Source: UBA11524 sp963590165
Lineage (GTDB): Bacteria > Bacillota > Clostridia > Christensenellales > Aristaeellaceae
DNA length: 64,000 nt
Assembly: GCA_963590165.1 (NCBI GenBank)
Contig: CAVANO010000032.1
Coordinates: forward strand, 4,541-68,540
Direction: 5' to 3'
The translations under genes and the position numbers were made by a program. Below are positions 1 to 7,476 of the stretch, piece after piece. The stretch's first letter is position 1, and the number at the start of each line of letters is the position of its first letter. The notes under the pieces are model-generated. The model was not told the origin of the DNA. It saw only the letters and a program-made list of their open reading frames with translations, and made no database searches.

Positions 1-258
1 CAGCTCAAAGCGCTTGTCGCACTCTTTCGGGTAGATTTCGCGGAACTTCTGGAATTCGCCGCGCGTCATCAGCAAATCGACATCGTCATCCCACGGAATG
101 AACCCGTGATGGCGTACAGCCCCCAGAAGCGAGCCGCACATCATGTTGTAGGAAATTTGATGGCGTGTGCAGACGGCGGTGATATCGCGCAACTGTTCAA
201 GCAGTTCTGCATGAATGTCCGGCAGGGACAGTTTCTTTTCTTCTTCCTGCTTCTTCAT
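1..258 (-). CDS. LicD-family nucleotidyltransferase-like protein (partial, C-terminus cut off)
   Basis: The first 86 residues are visible; the rest lies beyond the window edge. They include LGAVRHHGFIPWDDDVDL, the hallmark of the LicD/fukutin-like family, whose paired aspartates bind metal in a nucleotidyltransferase fold. LicD proteins transfer phosphocholine or phospho-polyols onto cell-surface glycans and teichoic acids. The ATG is preceded by GGAGGAATAATCCG, which lies within the end of the upstream transketolase gene, so the two are tightly coupled. It is the last visible gene of a minus-strand cluster with a sugar transferase and split transketolase, which supports a role in decorating a surface polymer. 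The substrate cannot be told from the sequence. Confidence 0.85.
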   Translation of the reverse strand, partial: MKKQEEEKKLSLPDIHAELLEQLRDITAVCTRHQISYNMMCGSLLGAVRHHGFIPWDDDVDLLMTRGEFQKFREIYPKECDKRFEL

Positions 259-262
259 CGGA

Positions 263-1189
263 TTATTCCTCCTTCAGCCATTGCATGCTGCGTTCGGCAA
301 TTGCAGCGGCATCCATGCGGTATTGTTCGCGCAGGTACTGCTGCGTGCCGACAATGGTGGAATAGGTATCCTCCATGCCGATGCGGTGAATGCGGCAGGC
401 GTTGCCCGTTTCCGCAGCAGCCTCGCAGACGGCGGAACCGAAGCCGCCGACGATGGAATGCTCTTCGACCGTCACCAGATGGCGGAAGCGGCGCGTCAAC
501 TCGGCGATTTTATCCTTGTCAATCGGCTTGATGACGGGGAAGGATACGACCTCGGCGGAAATTCCCTGCGCGGAGAGCAAATCAGCCGCAGCGCTCGTCT
601 GTGTCAGGATACCGCCGGCGGACAGCAAGGCGATATCGCTGCCGGTGCGCAGTGTCAGCGCCTTCGGCATTGCCCAGTCCGTTACGGGGGAAGCATGCAC
701 GGTCGGTTCGCCGCCGCGGCCAAGGCGCAGATAGCATGTGCCGGGGGTACGCAGCATGACCGGCACGACCGCTTCGACCTCTGCCGGATCGCCGGGAGTA
801 AAGACCGTTACGCCCGGCAGCGCGCGCATGACGGCCATATCTTCGGTCGCATGATGGCTCATGCCGAGCGAGCCGTACACAAAACCGCCGCCGACGCATA
901 CGATTTTGACATTCAGTCCGTGATAAGCGCAGTCATTGCGAATTTGCTCCAGGCAGCGCAGGGTAGGGAAGTTGCCGATGGAGTACGTCAGCACGGTGCG
1001 GTTCGTTTTTGCAAGGCCTGCTGCCAGACCGGTCATGCTCTGCTCGGCGATGCCCGCGTTGACAAACTGTTCGGGGTACGTCTCCCAGAACGGACGCAGG
1101 ACACCGAACCCCAAATCGCCCGTCACCAGCATCAGACGGCTGTCGTTTGCCGCCTCGCGCATGAGCGCCCGCGTAAATGCATCTCTCAT
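263..1189 (-). CDS. Transketolase, C-terminal subunit
   Basis: 308 residues covering the pyrimidine-binding and C-terminal domains of a thiamine-diphosphate transketolase. Visible features are an NAGIAEQSMTGLAAGLA block (the conserved Glu that activates the cofactor) and a C-terminal TVEEHSIVGGFGSAVCEA stretch. In many Firmicutes and archaea transketolase is split into two genes; the N-terminal half is the next gene upstream and overlaps this start by 4 bp (ATGA), as expected for a 1:1 complex. It moves two-carbon units between sugar phosphates. Its place between a sugar transferase and LicD suggests a dedicated copy that supplies a precursor for a surface glycan rather than the housekeeping enzyme; that part is inference. 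Confidence 0.9.
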   Translation of the reverse strand: MRDAFTRALMREAANDSRLMLVTGDLGFGVLRPFWETYPEQFVNAGIAEQSMTGLAAGLAKTNRTVLTYSIGNFPTLRCLEQIRNDCAYHGLNVKIVCVGGGFVYGSLGMSHHATEDMAVMRALPGVTVFTPGDPAEVEAVVPVMLRTPGTCYLRLGRGGEPTVHASPVTDWAMPKALTLRTGSDIALLSAGGILTQTSAAADLLSAQGISAEVVSFPVIKPIDKDKIAELTRRFRHLVTVEEHSIVGGFGSAVCEAAAETGNACRIHRIGMEDTYSTIVGTQQYLREQYRMDAAAIAERSMQWLKEE

Positions 1190-2064
1190 GGCCGCTGTGC
1201 CTCCAGTTCCGCCAGTGCGGCATCGTATTCCTCACCCTGCGGTGTCCGATAGTGCCACAGGATATTGTTCTCCATAAATGAAACGCCCTTGCCCTTCGTC
1301 GTCACGGCAATGACAACGGTCGGGCGATTGCTGCCGAGATTGCCCTGTGCCTGATGCAGTGACTTTTCGACCGCTTCGACATCATTGCCGTCAATCTCGA
1401 GGACGTTCCAGCCGAATGCACGCCACTTGTCCGCAAAGGGCTCCAGCGCAAGCGTATTTTCACAGAAATCAAGGCTCTGCATGCGGTTGTGGTCGATGAT
1501 GGCGACCAGATTGTCGAGCTTGAACTGATGCGCCTGAAGTGCTGCCTCCCAGACAGCGCCCTCATCGCACTCGCCGTCGCCGAGGATGCAGTATACACGC
1601 CACGGAGCATGATCCTTCTTGCCGCCGAGCGCCATGCCTGCTGCGACGCTCAGCCCATGACCTAAAGAACCGGTGGAAAACTCCGCGCCTGGCACGCCCT
1701 TATGGCTCACATGCCCGGACAGGCGCGAACCATTGGCATAATGCGTGGAAAGCTCCTCCACCGGAAAAAAGCCGCGTTCTGCCAGCGCCGCATAAACCGC
1801 TGCACCGGCATGTCCTTTGGATAAAATCAGCCGGTCACGATCCTCCATCTGCGGATTCTTCGGGTCGACATGCAGAATCCGCGTATAGAGAACCGCCATG
1901 ATCTCGGCAACGGAAAAAATTGCACCGATATGGCTGCCGCGGCTGATGTGGGTCATTTCCAGCCCATGGCGGCGAATCAGCCACGCCAGCGTCTTGGGGT
2001 CGGACGTGTCAATCGCCTGACCATGAAACGCGGCGTGCGTCTTTTCAGTATAGGGTGCGCTCAT
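1186..2064 (-). CDS. Transketolase, N-terminal subunit
   Basis: 292 residues forming the ThDP/Mg-binding half of a split transketolase. The cofactor motif GDGECDEGAVWEAALQAHQF followed by a DHNRMQ segment is clear, and HVSHKGVPGAEFSTGSLGHG matches the family's substrate and cofactor loop. It overlaps the sugar transferase stop upstream and the C-terminal subunit downstream by 4 bp each, so all three are probably translated in sequence from one mRNA. It pairs with the next gene to form the active site at their interface. Confidence 0.9.
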   Translation of the reverse strand: MSAPYTEKTHAAFHGQAIDTSDPKTLAWLIRRHGLEMTHISRGSHIGAIFSVAEIMAVLYTRILHVDPKNPQMEDRDRLILSKGHAGAAVYAALAERGFFPVEELSTHYANGSRLSGHVSHKGVPGAEFSTGSLGHGLSVAAGMALGGKKDHAPWRVYCILGDGECDEGAVWEAALQAHQFKLDNLVAIIDHNRMQSLDFCENTLALEPFADKWRAFGWNVLEIDGNDVEAVEKSLHQAQGNLGSNRPTVVIAVTTKGKGVSFMENNILWHYRTPQGEEYDAALAELEAQRP

Positions 2065-2765
2065 GACTGCGCCTCCTTCTGCTCATGCTTTTCGTCCGCC
2101 ATCCGCTTTGCCTTGCCGAACACGCCGCCGATGGTTTCAAAGAACAGCGAAACATCAAGCGTGAAGGACTGGTGCAGCGCGTATTCCACGCGGAGGCGGT
2201 TCTTTTCCGGCAGGATGTACTTCTCGAAGTTCTCTACCGGATTTTCGGTGCCGACAATCTCATCCTGCGCGATATACACGATGGACGAGCGGTCGGAAAT
2301 GCCGGGGCGCACCCACAGGATGCACTCCTGATCCTTGGTATACTGGGTTGTATACAGCAGCAGCTCCGGACGCGGTCCGATGAAGGACATGTCGCCCTTC
2401 AGGATGTTGAAGAGCTGCGGCAGTTCATCGAGCTTCAGGCGGCGCATGATTTTGCCGGCGCGCGTGACGCGGCTGTCGTTGAGTGCCGTGCATCCGCCAG
2501 ACTTGTCTGCGCCGACGACCATCGAGCGGAATTTGTAAATCAGGAAAGGCTGATTGTGATAGCCGCCGCGGACTGCCTTGTACAGCACGGGACCGGGACT
2601 GTCCAGCTTGACCCAGATGGCGAGCGGCAGCATGATCATGCAGCCGGGAATGAGCAGCAGCAGCGCCAGTACAAAGTCAATGACGCGCTTGACGACATGG
2701 CTGTAGAACGGATGGGAGAGCGGACCGTCCCAGCGGGGCATATCCGGAAGCGTTTGCTTTGACAT
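2061..2765 (-). CDS. Undecaprenyl-phosphate sugar transferase (WcaJ/EpsL type)
   Basis: About 234 residues. One membrane segment near residues 24-45 (VIDFVLALLLLIPGCMIMLP) is followed by the bacterial sugar transferase domain, with KFRSMVVGADKSGG, RLKLDELPQLFNILKGDMSF and IGPRPELL. These are the standard motifs of the polyisoprenyl-phosphate hexose-1-phosphate transferases that start capsule or exopolysaccharide repeat-unit synthesis at the membrane. The start was set at the ATG following GGAGGAATGCCGT; a longer reading adds 18 unlikely residues and overlaps parB. Together with split transketolase and LicD this suggests a small surface-polymer module. Confidence 0.9.
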   Translation of the reverse strand: MSKQTLPDMPRWDGPLSHPFYSHVVKRVIDFVLALLLLIPGCMIMLPLAIWVKLDSPGPVLYKAVRGGYHNQPFLIYKFRSMVVGADKSGGCTALNDSRVTRAGKIMRRLKLDELPQLFNILKGDMSFIGPRPELLLYTTQYTKDQECILWVRPGISDRSSIVYIAQDEIVGTENPVENFEKYILPEKNRLRVEYALHQSFTLDVSLFFETIGGVFGKAKRMADEKHEQKEAQS

Positions 2766-2787
2766 ACGGCATTCCTCCAACGAAGCG

Positions 2788-3660
2788 TTATTCCTGCTTG
2801 AGCTGATGGAGCAGCTCATAGACCTGCTCCAGCTCTTCGGCGGAATAATATTGCAGCGTGATTTTGCCTTTCTTCTGATTGCCGGTAATCGTCGTGCGCA
2901 CGCCGAACGTCTCGCGGCAGAAGGACTCCAGCTCCGTCAGCTCCGCAGGCAGCGCGGCGGGTTTCTTCTTCGTATCGGGCAGGGGCGTATTGCTCTTCTT
3001 CATCAGCGACACGGCGTTTTCCAGCTGACGGACGCTCCAGTCGTTCGCGGTCGTCTGACGGGCGAGCGAGAGCTTCAGGTCATCCGAATCGACACCGGCA
3101 AGCACGCGGGCATGACCGGCGCTGAGCGTGTTCTGACGCACCATGTTGATGATTTCCTCCGGCAGGGACAGCAGGCGGAGCAGATTCGCCACCGCAGGAC
3201 GGCTCTTGCACAGGCGCGCGGCGACGGTTTCCTGGGTATAGCCGCACTGACGCATGAGCGTCTGAATGCCTTGCGCGACCTCGATGGGGTTCAGGTCCTC
3301 GCGCTGCAGGTTCTCTACCAGTGCGATTTCCATCTGTGTCGGCACATCCATTTCGCGGATCATGCACGGCACGGTGTCCAGCCCTGCCATCCGCGCAGCA
3401 CGCCAGCGGCGTTCGCCGGCAACAATGCGGTAGCGTCCGCCGTTCATCGGGACGACAAGAATCGGCTGAAGCAACCCCTGCTCGCGGATTGACTGCGCAA
3501 GCTGGGCGATGCTTTCCTCCGAGAAGGTACGTCTGGGTTGATCGGGATTCGGGTCTATATCACCCACGGAAATTTCCTGTGCACCGCCTGACGCTGTCAA
3601 ATCGCTGTCCGGCAGCAGGATATCCAGCCCTCGTGCCAATCCGTGTGTTTTTTTGGGCAT
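2788..3660 (-). CDS. parB: ParB/Spo0J-family chromosome partitioning protein
   Basis: 290 residues. It has the ParB N-terminal CTPase region with NPDQPRRTF (about residue 37) and VAGERRWRAAR, a helix-turn-helix around GYTQETVAARLCKSRPAVAN, and a C-terminal dimerisation tail. These proteins load at parS sites and work with ParA to segregate and organise chromosome origins. The gene is 20 bp from parA, as usual. The common neighbours rsmG/mnmG are absent; here the pair is sandwiched between metF and surface-polysaccharide genes. No parS-like 16-mer (TGTTTCACGTGAAACA) was noticed in the window by eye. It could be a second, Noc-like paralogue. Confidence 0.93.
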   Translation of the reverse strand: MPKKTHGLARGLDILLPDSDLTASGGAQEISVGDIDPNPDQPRRTFSEESIAQLAQSIREQGLLQPILVVPMNGGRYRIVAGERRWRAARMAGLDTVPCMIREMDVPTQMEIALVENLQREDLNPIEVAQGIQTLMRQCGYTQETVAARLCKSRPAVANLLRLLSLPEEIINMVRQNTLSAGHARVLAGVDSDDLKLSLARQTTANDWSVRQLENAVSLMKKSNTPLPDTKKKPAALPAELTELESFCRETFGVRTTITGNQKKGKITLQYYSAEELEQVYELLHQLKQE

Positions 3661-3680
3661 TGCGATCGTCTCCCTTTATT

Positions 3681-4463
3681 TTACAGCTTGAGTTCCTTGA
3701 TTGGCAGATGGTTGCGCTGGAGCACTTCCTTCGCCAGGCTGACGTACGCGGTGCATCCGGCGCTGCGCTTGTCGTAAACATGAATCGGTTCGCCGTGGGA
3801 CGGTGCTTCACCGAGGCGGACGCTGCGCGGAATGACGGTGGCGTACACCTGCTTCTTGAAATGCTTTTTGACCTCATCGACGACCTGCAGACCGAGGTTC
3901 GTGCGCCCATCGAGCATCGTCAGCAGGATGCCCTCGATGTCCAGATGCGGATTAATGGTCTTCTTGACGCGCGAGATGGTGTTCATCAGGCTCGCGACAC
4001 CTTCCAGCGCGTAGTATTCGCACTGAATCGGGATGAGCACGCTGTCCGATGCACCCAGCGCGTTGACGGTCAGCAACCCAAGCGACGGCGGGCAGTCAAT
4101 CAGGATGAAATCATATGACCTCTGAATGGTCTGCACGGCGGTCTTCAGGCGGAATTCACGCTTGTCCACATCGACCAGCTCCAGTTCGGCGTTTGCCAGC
4201 CGTACATCGCTGCCGACAATGGACAGGTTCTCGTACTTCGTCTGCTGCACGGCATCGGCGAGTTTCATGCGCCCCATGAGCACCTCGTAGATGCTGCCGC
4301 CTTCTGCCGTCATACCCAGACCGGAGGTGGTGTTTGCCTGCGGGTCAAGGTCGAGCATCAGCACCTTCTGACCCATCGCGCCCAGCAGCGCGGAAAGGTT
4401 GACGGCGGTGGTCGTTTTGCCGACGCCGCCCTTTTGATTGATAATCGAAATGATTTTCGCCAT
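3681..4463 (-). CDS. parA: ParA/Soj-family partitioning ATPase
   Basis: 260 residues, the usual length for chromosomal Soj. The deviant Walker A motif QKGGVGKTTTAVNL begins at about residue 9, LDLDPQANTTSGLG follows at about 38, and DFILIDCPPSLGLLTVNAL is the Walker B region. There is no N-terminal DNA-binding extension, which fits the Soj rather than plasmid ParA subtype. It starts 9 bp after metF and shares its transcript. It dimerises on ATP and DNA and moves or regulates ParB complexes. Confidence 0.95.
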   Translation of the reverse strand: MAKIISIINQKGGVGKTTTAVNLSALLGAMGQKVLMLDLDPQANTTSGLGMTAEGGSIYEVLMGRMKLADAVQQTKYENLSIVGSDVRLANAELELVDVDKREFRLKTAVQTIQRSYDFILIDCPPSLGLLTVNALGASDSVLIPIQCEYYALEGVASLMNTISRVKKTINPHLDIEGILLTMLDGRTNLGLQVVDEVKKHFKKQVYATVIPRSVRLGEAPSHGEPIHVYDKRSAGCTAYVSLAKEVLQRNHLPIKELKL

Positions 4464-4472
4464 ACGATCACC

Positions 4473-5339
4473 TCATGCATCAAGATGCAGAATCGAGGAA
4501 AGATTGCTTACAATCGCCCGCGCAATCCACGGCTTGTTCATTGTATACAGGTGAATATGTCCGACGCCGTTTGCAATGAGGTCGACAATCTGCTCTGTCG
4601 CAAACGCGATGCCTGCCTGCGTCATCGCTTGCGGATCGTCTGCAAAACGGTCGGCAATCGCGGCAAAACGCGGCGGCATGATGGAGCCGGACAGTTTGAC
4701 GGCACGAGAAACCTGCCGCGCATCGCAAATCGGCATGATGCCGGCGCAGACAGGCACATGAATGCCGGCGCGCTGCATCCGGTACAGAAAATTATAGAGA
4801 ATTCCATTGTCGAAGAACATCTGCGTTGTCAGGAAGTCAACCCCTGCATCGACCTTGCGGCGGAGGTAATCCAAATCCTTCGCGCGGCTGCCGCTTTCGG
4901 GATGTCCTTCGGGATAGCACGCCGCACCGACGCAGAAATCACCCTGCGTGTGGATGAAATCAATCAGCTCCGCGGCATAACGGAAGTCGTGGCAGACTTC
5001 GCCTTCCTTGGGCAAATCGCCGCGCAGCGCCAGCACATTCTCCATGCCTGCCGCCTTCATGTCGCAGAGAACCTCCTGCACATGCGCCTTTGTAGACTGC
5101 ACGCACGTCAGATGGCACAGCGGCGTGACGTCCTTCTCCGCGACTGCCTTCGCGATGGCAATGGTATGCCCCGGCGTGCTGCCGGCGGCGCCGTATGTCA
5201 CGGACATGAAGGATGGATGCAAATCGGCGATTTCCTGCGCGACGGCAGATGCCTGCGCGATGCCGTCAAAGCGCTTCGGCGGAAAGACCTCGCAGGATAA
5301 CGTGATTTCTTTTGCGTTCAGGATGCTTGAAATGCGCAT
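4473..5339 (-). CDS. metF: Methylenetetrahydrofolate reductase
   Basis: 289 residues of a single-domain FAD TIM barrel that reduces 5,10-methylene-THF to 5-methyl-THF for methionine synthesis or the Wood-Ljungdahl methyl branch. SCEVFPPK near the N-terminus holds the catalytic Glu, and SVTYGAAGS plus ALRGDLPKEG (flavin-contacting Asp) follow. The start is the ATG after AAGGAGA with 8-nt spacing; upstream in-frame codons have no ribosome site. It is first in the minus-strand operon and has its own sigma-A-type promoter at 5399-5427. Cotranscription with parAB is unusual and not functionally explained. Confidence 0.93.
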   Translation of the reverse strand: MRISSILNAKEITLSCEVFPPKRFDGIAQASAVAQEIADLHPSFMSVTYGAAGSTPGHTIAIAKAVAEKDVTPLCHLTCVQSTKAHVQEVLCDMKAAGMENVLALRGDLPKEGEVCHDFRYAAELIDFIHTQGDFCVGAACYPEGHPESGSRAKDLDYLRRKVDAGVDFLTTQMFFDNGILYNFLYRMQRAGIHVPVCAGIMPICDARQVSRAVKLSGSIMPPRFAAIADRFADDPQAMTQAGIAFATEQIVDLIANGVGHIHLYTMNKPWIARAIVSNLSSILHLDA

Positions 5340-5398
5340 GATGATGTTCTCCTTCGGGCGTATTCCTCCGGATTTCAACCGAAAAAATGCCACTTTTT

Positions 5399-5427
5399 AT
5401 GATACCGCAACCAGCATGCCATGTCAA
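5399..5427 (-). promoter_or_regulatory. Sigma-A promoter for the metF-parA-parB operon
   Basis: Reading the minus strand: TTGACA (5427-5422), a 17-bp spacer, then TATCAT (5404-5399). This is close to consensus and lies about 60 bp upstream of the metF ATG. Gene gaps downstream are 9-22 bp or overlaps, so this promoter may serve all seven genes through licD. Confidence 0.8.
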
Positions 5428-5457
5428 GGAAATAAAGAGCTTTTTTTCTTGCCGCCC

Positions 5458-5486
5458 TTGCATGCGGCTCAAATTCGTGGCATAAT
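5458..5486 (+). promoter_or_regulatory. Sigma-A-like promoter, plus strand, upstream of the MITE-like element
   Basis: TTGCAT (5458-5463), 17-bp spacer, CATAAT (5481-5486). It points toward the small gene at 5757, but the 235-bp inverted-repeat element sits between. Transcripts would therefore carry the folded element in their 5' untranslated region. Confidence 0.55.
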
Positions 5487-5498
5487 AAATGCGACTAA

Positions 5499-5733
5499 GG
5501 CAATACCGCACAATTCAGTGGCGCCGCTGAACATGCCTTTTGCGCCATCTGCCGGCGGCGAAATAAAACTTTATTTCGCCGGTCTGCCTTTGGCAGACTT
5601 GGAAACCCTTTCGGGTTTCCAACCTACTTTTTGCAGAAATCTCGATTTACATCCAGTAAACCTTCGATTTCTGCAATCGTATCTGACACAGAATTCATTG
5701 TTCATCGTACCACCTCATTTGTGCGGTATTGCC
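5499..5733. mobile_element. MITE-like element with 15-bp terminal inverted repeats and CTAA target duplication
   Basis: The ends GGCAATACCGCACAA (5499-5513) and TTGTGCGGTATTGCC (5719-5733) are perfect inverted repeats of 15 bp. Directly outside each end is CTAA (5495-5498 and 5734-5737), consistent with a 4-bp target-site duplication. The 235-bp body has no plausible gene but holds at least four hairpins: GGCGAAATAAA/TTTATTTCGCC (about 5556-5581), GTCTGCC-TTT-GGCAGAC (5582-5598), GGAAACCC-TTTC-GGGTTTCC (5601-5620), and GCAGAAATC paired with GATTTCTGC (about 5633-5674). This is the structure of a non-autonomous transposable element. No transposase is in the window, so the mobilising family is unknown. 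Confidence 0.8.
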
Positions 5734-5756
5734 CTAACCGAAAGGGAGGGACAACC

Positions 5757-6050
5757 ATGGCGACTGCCTTATGGGTTCGCATCATCCGACATCACCGCAT
5801 TGATCGCCAAACCGTGCAGCCGTGCACGCACAGCAATCCGCATGACGCGCTGGATGAGGCGTGCCGGCAGCTTGACTTGTCGCGTCCCCTGTGGCTGGAT
5901 AAAAATCAGCGGGAATGGGAAGAATTTTCGCAGACGAGATTCCTGCCTGACGCGTTTCTGGAACCGGTTAATTTTGAACGTATGGAGATTGAACTGATTG
6001 ACCCCGAGGCGAAAAAGCGCCGCTCGAAGGATCCACGCAATGCATTTTGA
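5757..6050 (+). CDS. Small conserved-looking protein of unknown function
   Basis: 97 residues, start chosen at the ATG after AAAGGGAGGGACAACC; the reading frame extends further upstream only into the mobile element. The protein is charged and hydrophilic with no signal peptide or membrane segment, for example DEACRQLDLSRPLWLDKNQREW and a basic tail AKKRRSKDPRNAF. I do not recognise the family. It ends 16 bp before the PepV dipeptidase and is probably cotranscribed with it. Confidence 0.75.
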   Translation: MATALWVRIIRHHRIDRQTVQPCTHSNPHDALDEACRQLDLSRPLWLDKNQREWEEFSQTRFLPDAFLEPVNFERMEIELIDPEAKKRRSKDPRNAF

Positions 6051-6066
6051 GGGAGGAGAATGAAAC

Positions 6067-7434
6067 ATGTACGACAAAGTATTTGCCTATCTGGAGGAGC
6101 ATATTGAGGAGTACGCCGCACAGCTTTCACGCTGGGTGGAGGTTGCATCGGTGAAGGGAATGCCCGCACCGGACGCGCCGTTCGGCACCGAAGTCCGCAA
6201 AATGCTGGACATGGCGGTTGCAGATGCGCAGAAGTTCGGCTATGAAACGCGCAATTTTGATGGCTATGCGTGCGATATTACGATGAAGGGTGAAACGGAT
6301 GAGGCGATTGCTGTGCTGGGTCACCTCGATGTCGTCCCTGCGGGCGATAACTGGGTGACACCGCCGTTCACCGCGACGCGAAAGGGCAGTTGCATCTATG
6401 CGCGCGGCACGGGCGACGACAAAGGTCCGGCACTCGCATCGCTGTATGCCATGAATGCCATCCGCGCGTGCGGCGTTCCGATGAAGAAGTCCATCCGACT
6501 GATTCTCGGCTGCGATGAGGAGTCCGGCTGGGATGACATGGCGTATTACTGCACCCATACCGAAATGCCGGAAGTCGGCTTCTCGCCGGATGCGTCCTTC
6601 CCCCTCATCAACACCGAGAAGGGCATGATTCACGGCTTCTATTCCGCACCGCTGAGCAGCGAAGGGCTGCAGGTCGTTTCGATGTGGACAGGCGAGCGCC
6701 TGAACGTCATTCCGGGCGAATCAAAGGCACTTGTGCGCGGCGGTCAGGAGATTGCCGACAAGGTCGCTGCCTATGCCGCGAAGACGGGTTTGCCGTACAC
6801 GGCGGAAGTCACCGCTGATGGTGTCTGGCTGACGGCAGAAGGGATTCCCGGACACAGCGCGTATCCTGAGGGGCGCCGCAACGCCATCGGTATGATGCTT
6901 CTGCTTCTGCGCGAGCTGGGTGTGCAGGGTGCACTGCGGACGCTTGCGGATGCGGTCGGCATGGAGCATGACGGCGCATCGCTGGGTTGCGCATGCAGGG
7001 ACGATGTATCCGGTGAGCTGACGTGCAATATGGGGATCCTGCACATCGCAGACGGAAAAGTGACGGCATCGCTTGACCTTCGTTGCCCGGTGACGGCGGA
7101 TTTGACCGCACTCACGAAGCAGATTGAGGTGCATCTGCCTGGTTTCACCGCCGACACGGTTGACCTCACGCAGCCGCATCATGTGCCTGCGGACAGTAAG
7201 CTCGTGCGGTCGCTGCTCGATGCTTACACCGAGGTGACGGGTCAGCAGGCGGAGGCACAGTCTACCGGCGGCGGCACGTACGCGAAGGTGCTCAAGCAGG
7301 GTGTTGCGTTCGGCGCGCAGTTCCCGGAGGATGAGGATCTGGCGCATCAGGCGAATGAGTTTATCGACCTCAAGCAGATGCTCAAGGCAATGAAGATTTA
7401 CGCCGTTGCACTGATCAAACTGGCTGGCGAATAA
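6067..7434 (+). CDS. pepV: M20-family dipeptidase (PepV type)
   Basis: 455 residues, typical for PepV. Metal-binding motifs are in order: LGHLDVVPAGDNW (His, Asp), ARGTGDDKGPALASLYAM (bridging Asp), GCDEESGWDDM (catalytic Glu pair), a late GGGTYAKVL and FPEDEDLAHQANEF (last His ligand). The lid domain lies between about residues 190 and 340. It is a cytoplasmic zinc dipeptidase that releases amino acids from imported dipeptides. A strong terminator follows directly. The start is at ATG after GGGAGGAGAATGAAAC. Confidence 0.93.
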   Translation: MYDKVFAYLEEHIEEYAAQLSRWVEVASVKGMPAPDAPFGTEVRKMLDMAVADAQKFGYETRNFDGYACDITMKGETDEAIAVLGHLDVVPAGDNWVTPPFTATRKGSCIYARGTGDDKGPALASLYAMNAIRACGVPMKKSIRLILGCDEESGWDDMAYYCTHTEMPEVGFSPDASFPLINTEKGMIHGFYSAPLSSEGLQVVSMWTGERLNVIPGESKALVRGGQEIADKVAAYAAKTGLPYTAEVTADGVWLTAEGIPGHSAYPEGRRNAIGMMLLLLRELGVQGALRTLADAVGMEHDGASLGCACRDDVSGELTCNMGILHIADGKVTASLDLRCPVTADLTALTKQIEVHLPGFTADTVDLTQPHHVPADSKLVRSLLDAYTEVTGQQAEAQSTGGGTYAKVLKQGVAFGAQFPEDEDLAHQANEFIDLKQMLKAMKIYAVALIKLAGE

Positions 7435-7443
7435 GCGAATAGA

Positions 7444-7476
7444 AAAGGCATGAGTGAAAGCTCATGCCTTATTTTT
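7444..7476. terminator. Bidirectional rho-independent terminator
   Basis: Perfect 10-bp stem AAGGCATGAG/CTCATGCCTT with a 6-base loop followed by ATTTTT on the plus strand, and an A-rich run on the other side. It separates convergent pepV and the actin/Hsp70-like gene. Confidence 0.9.
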
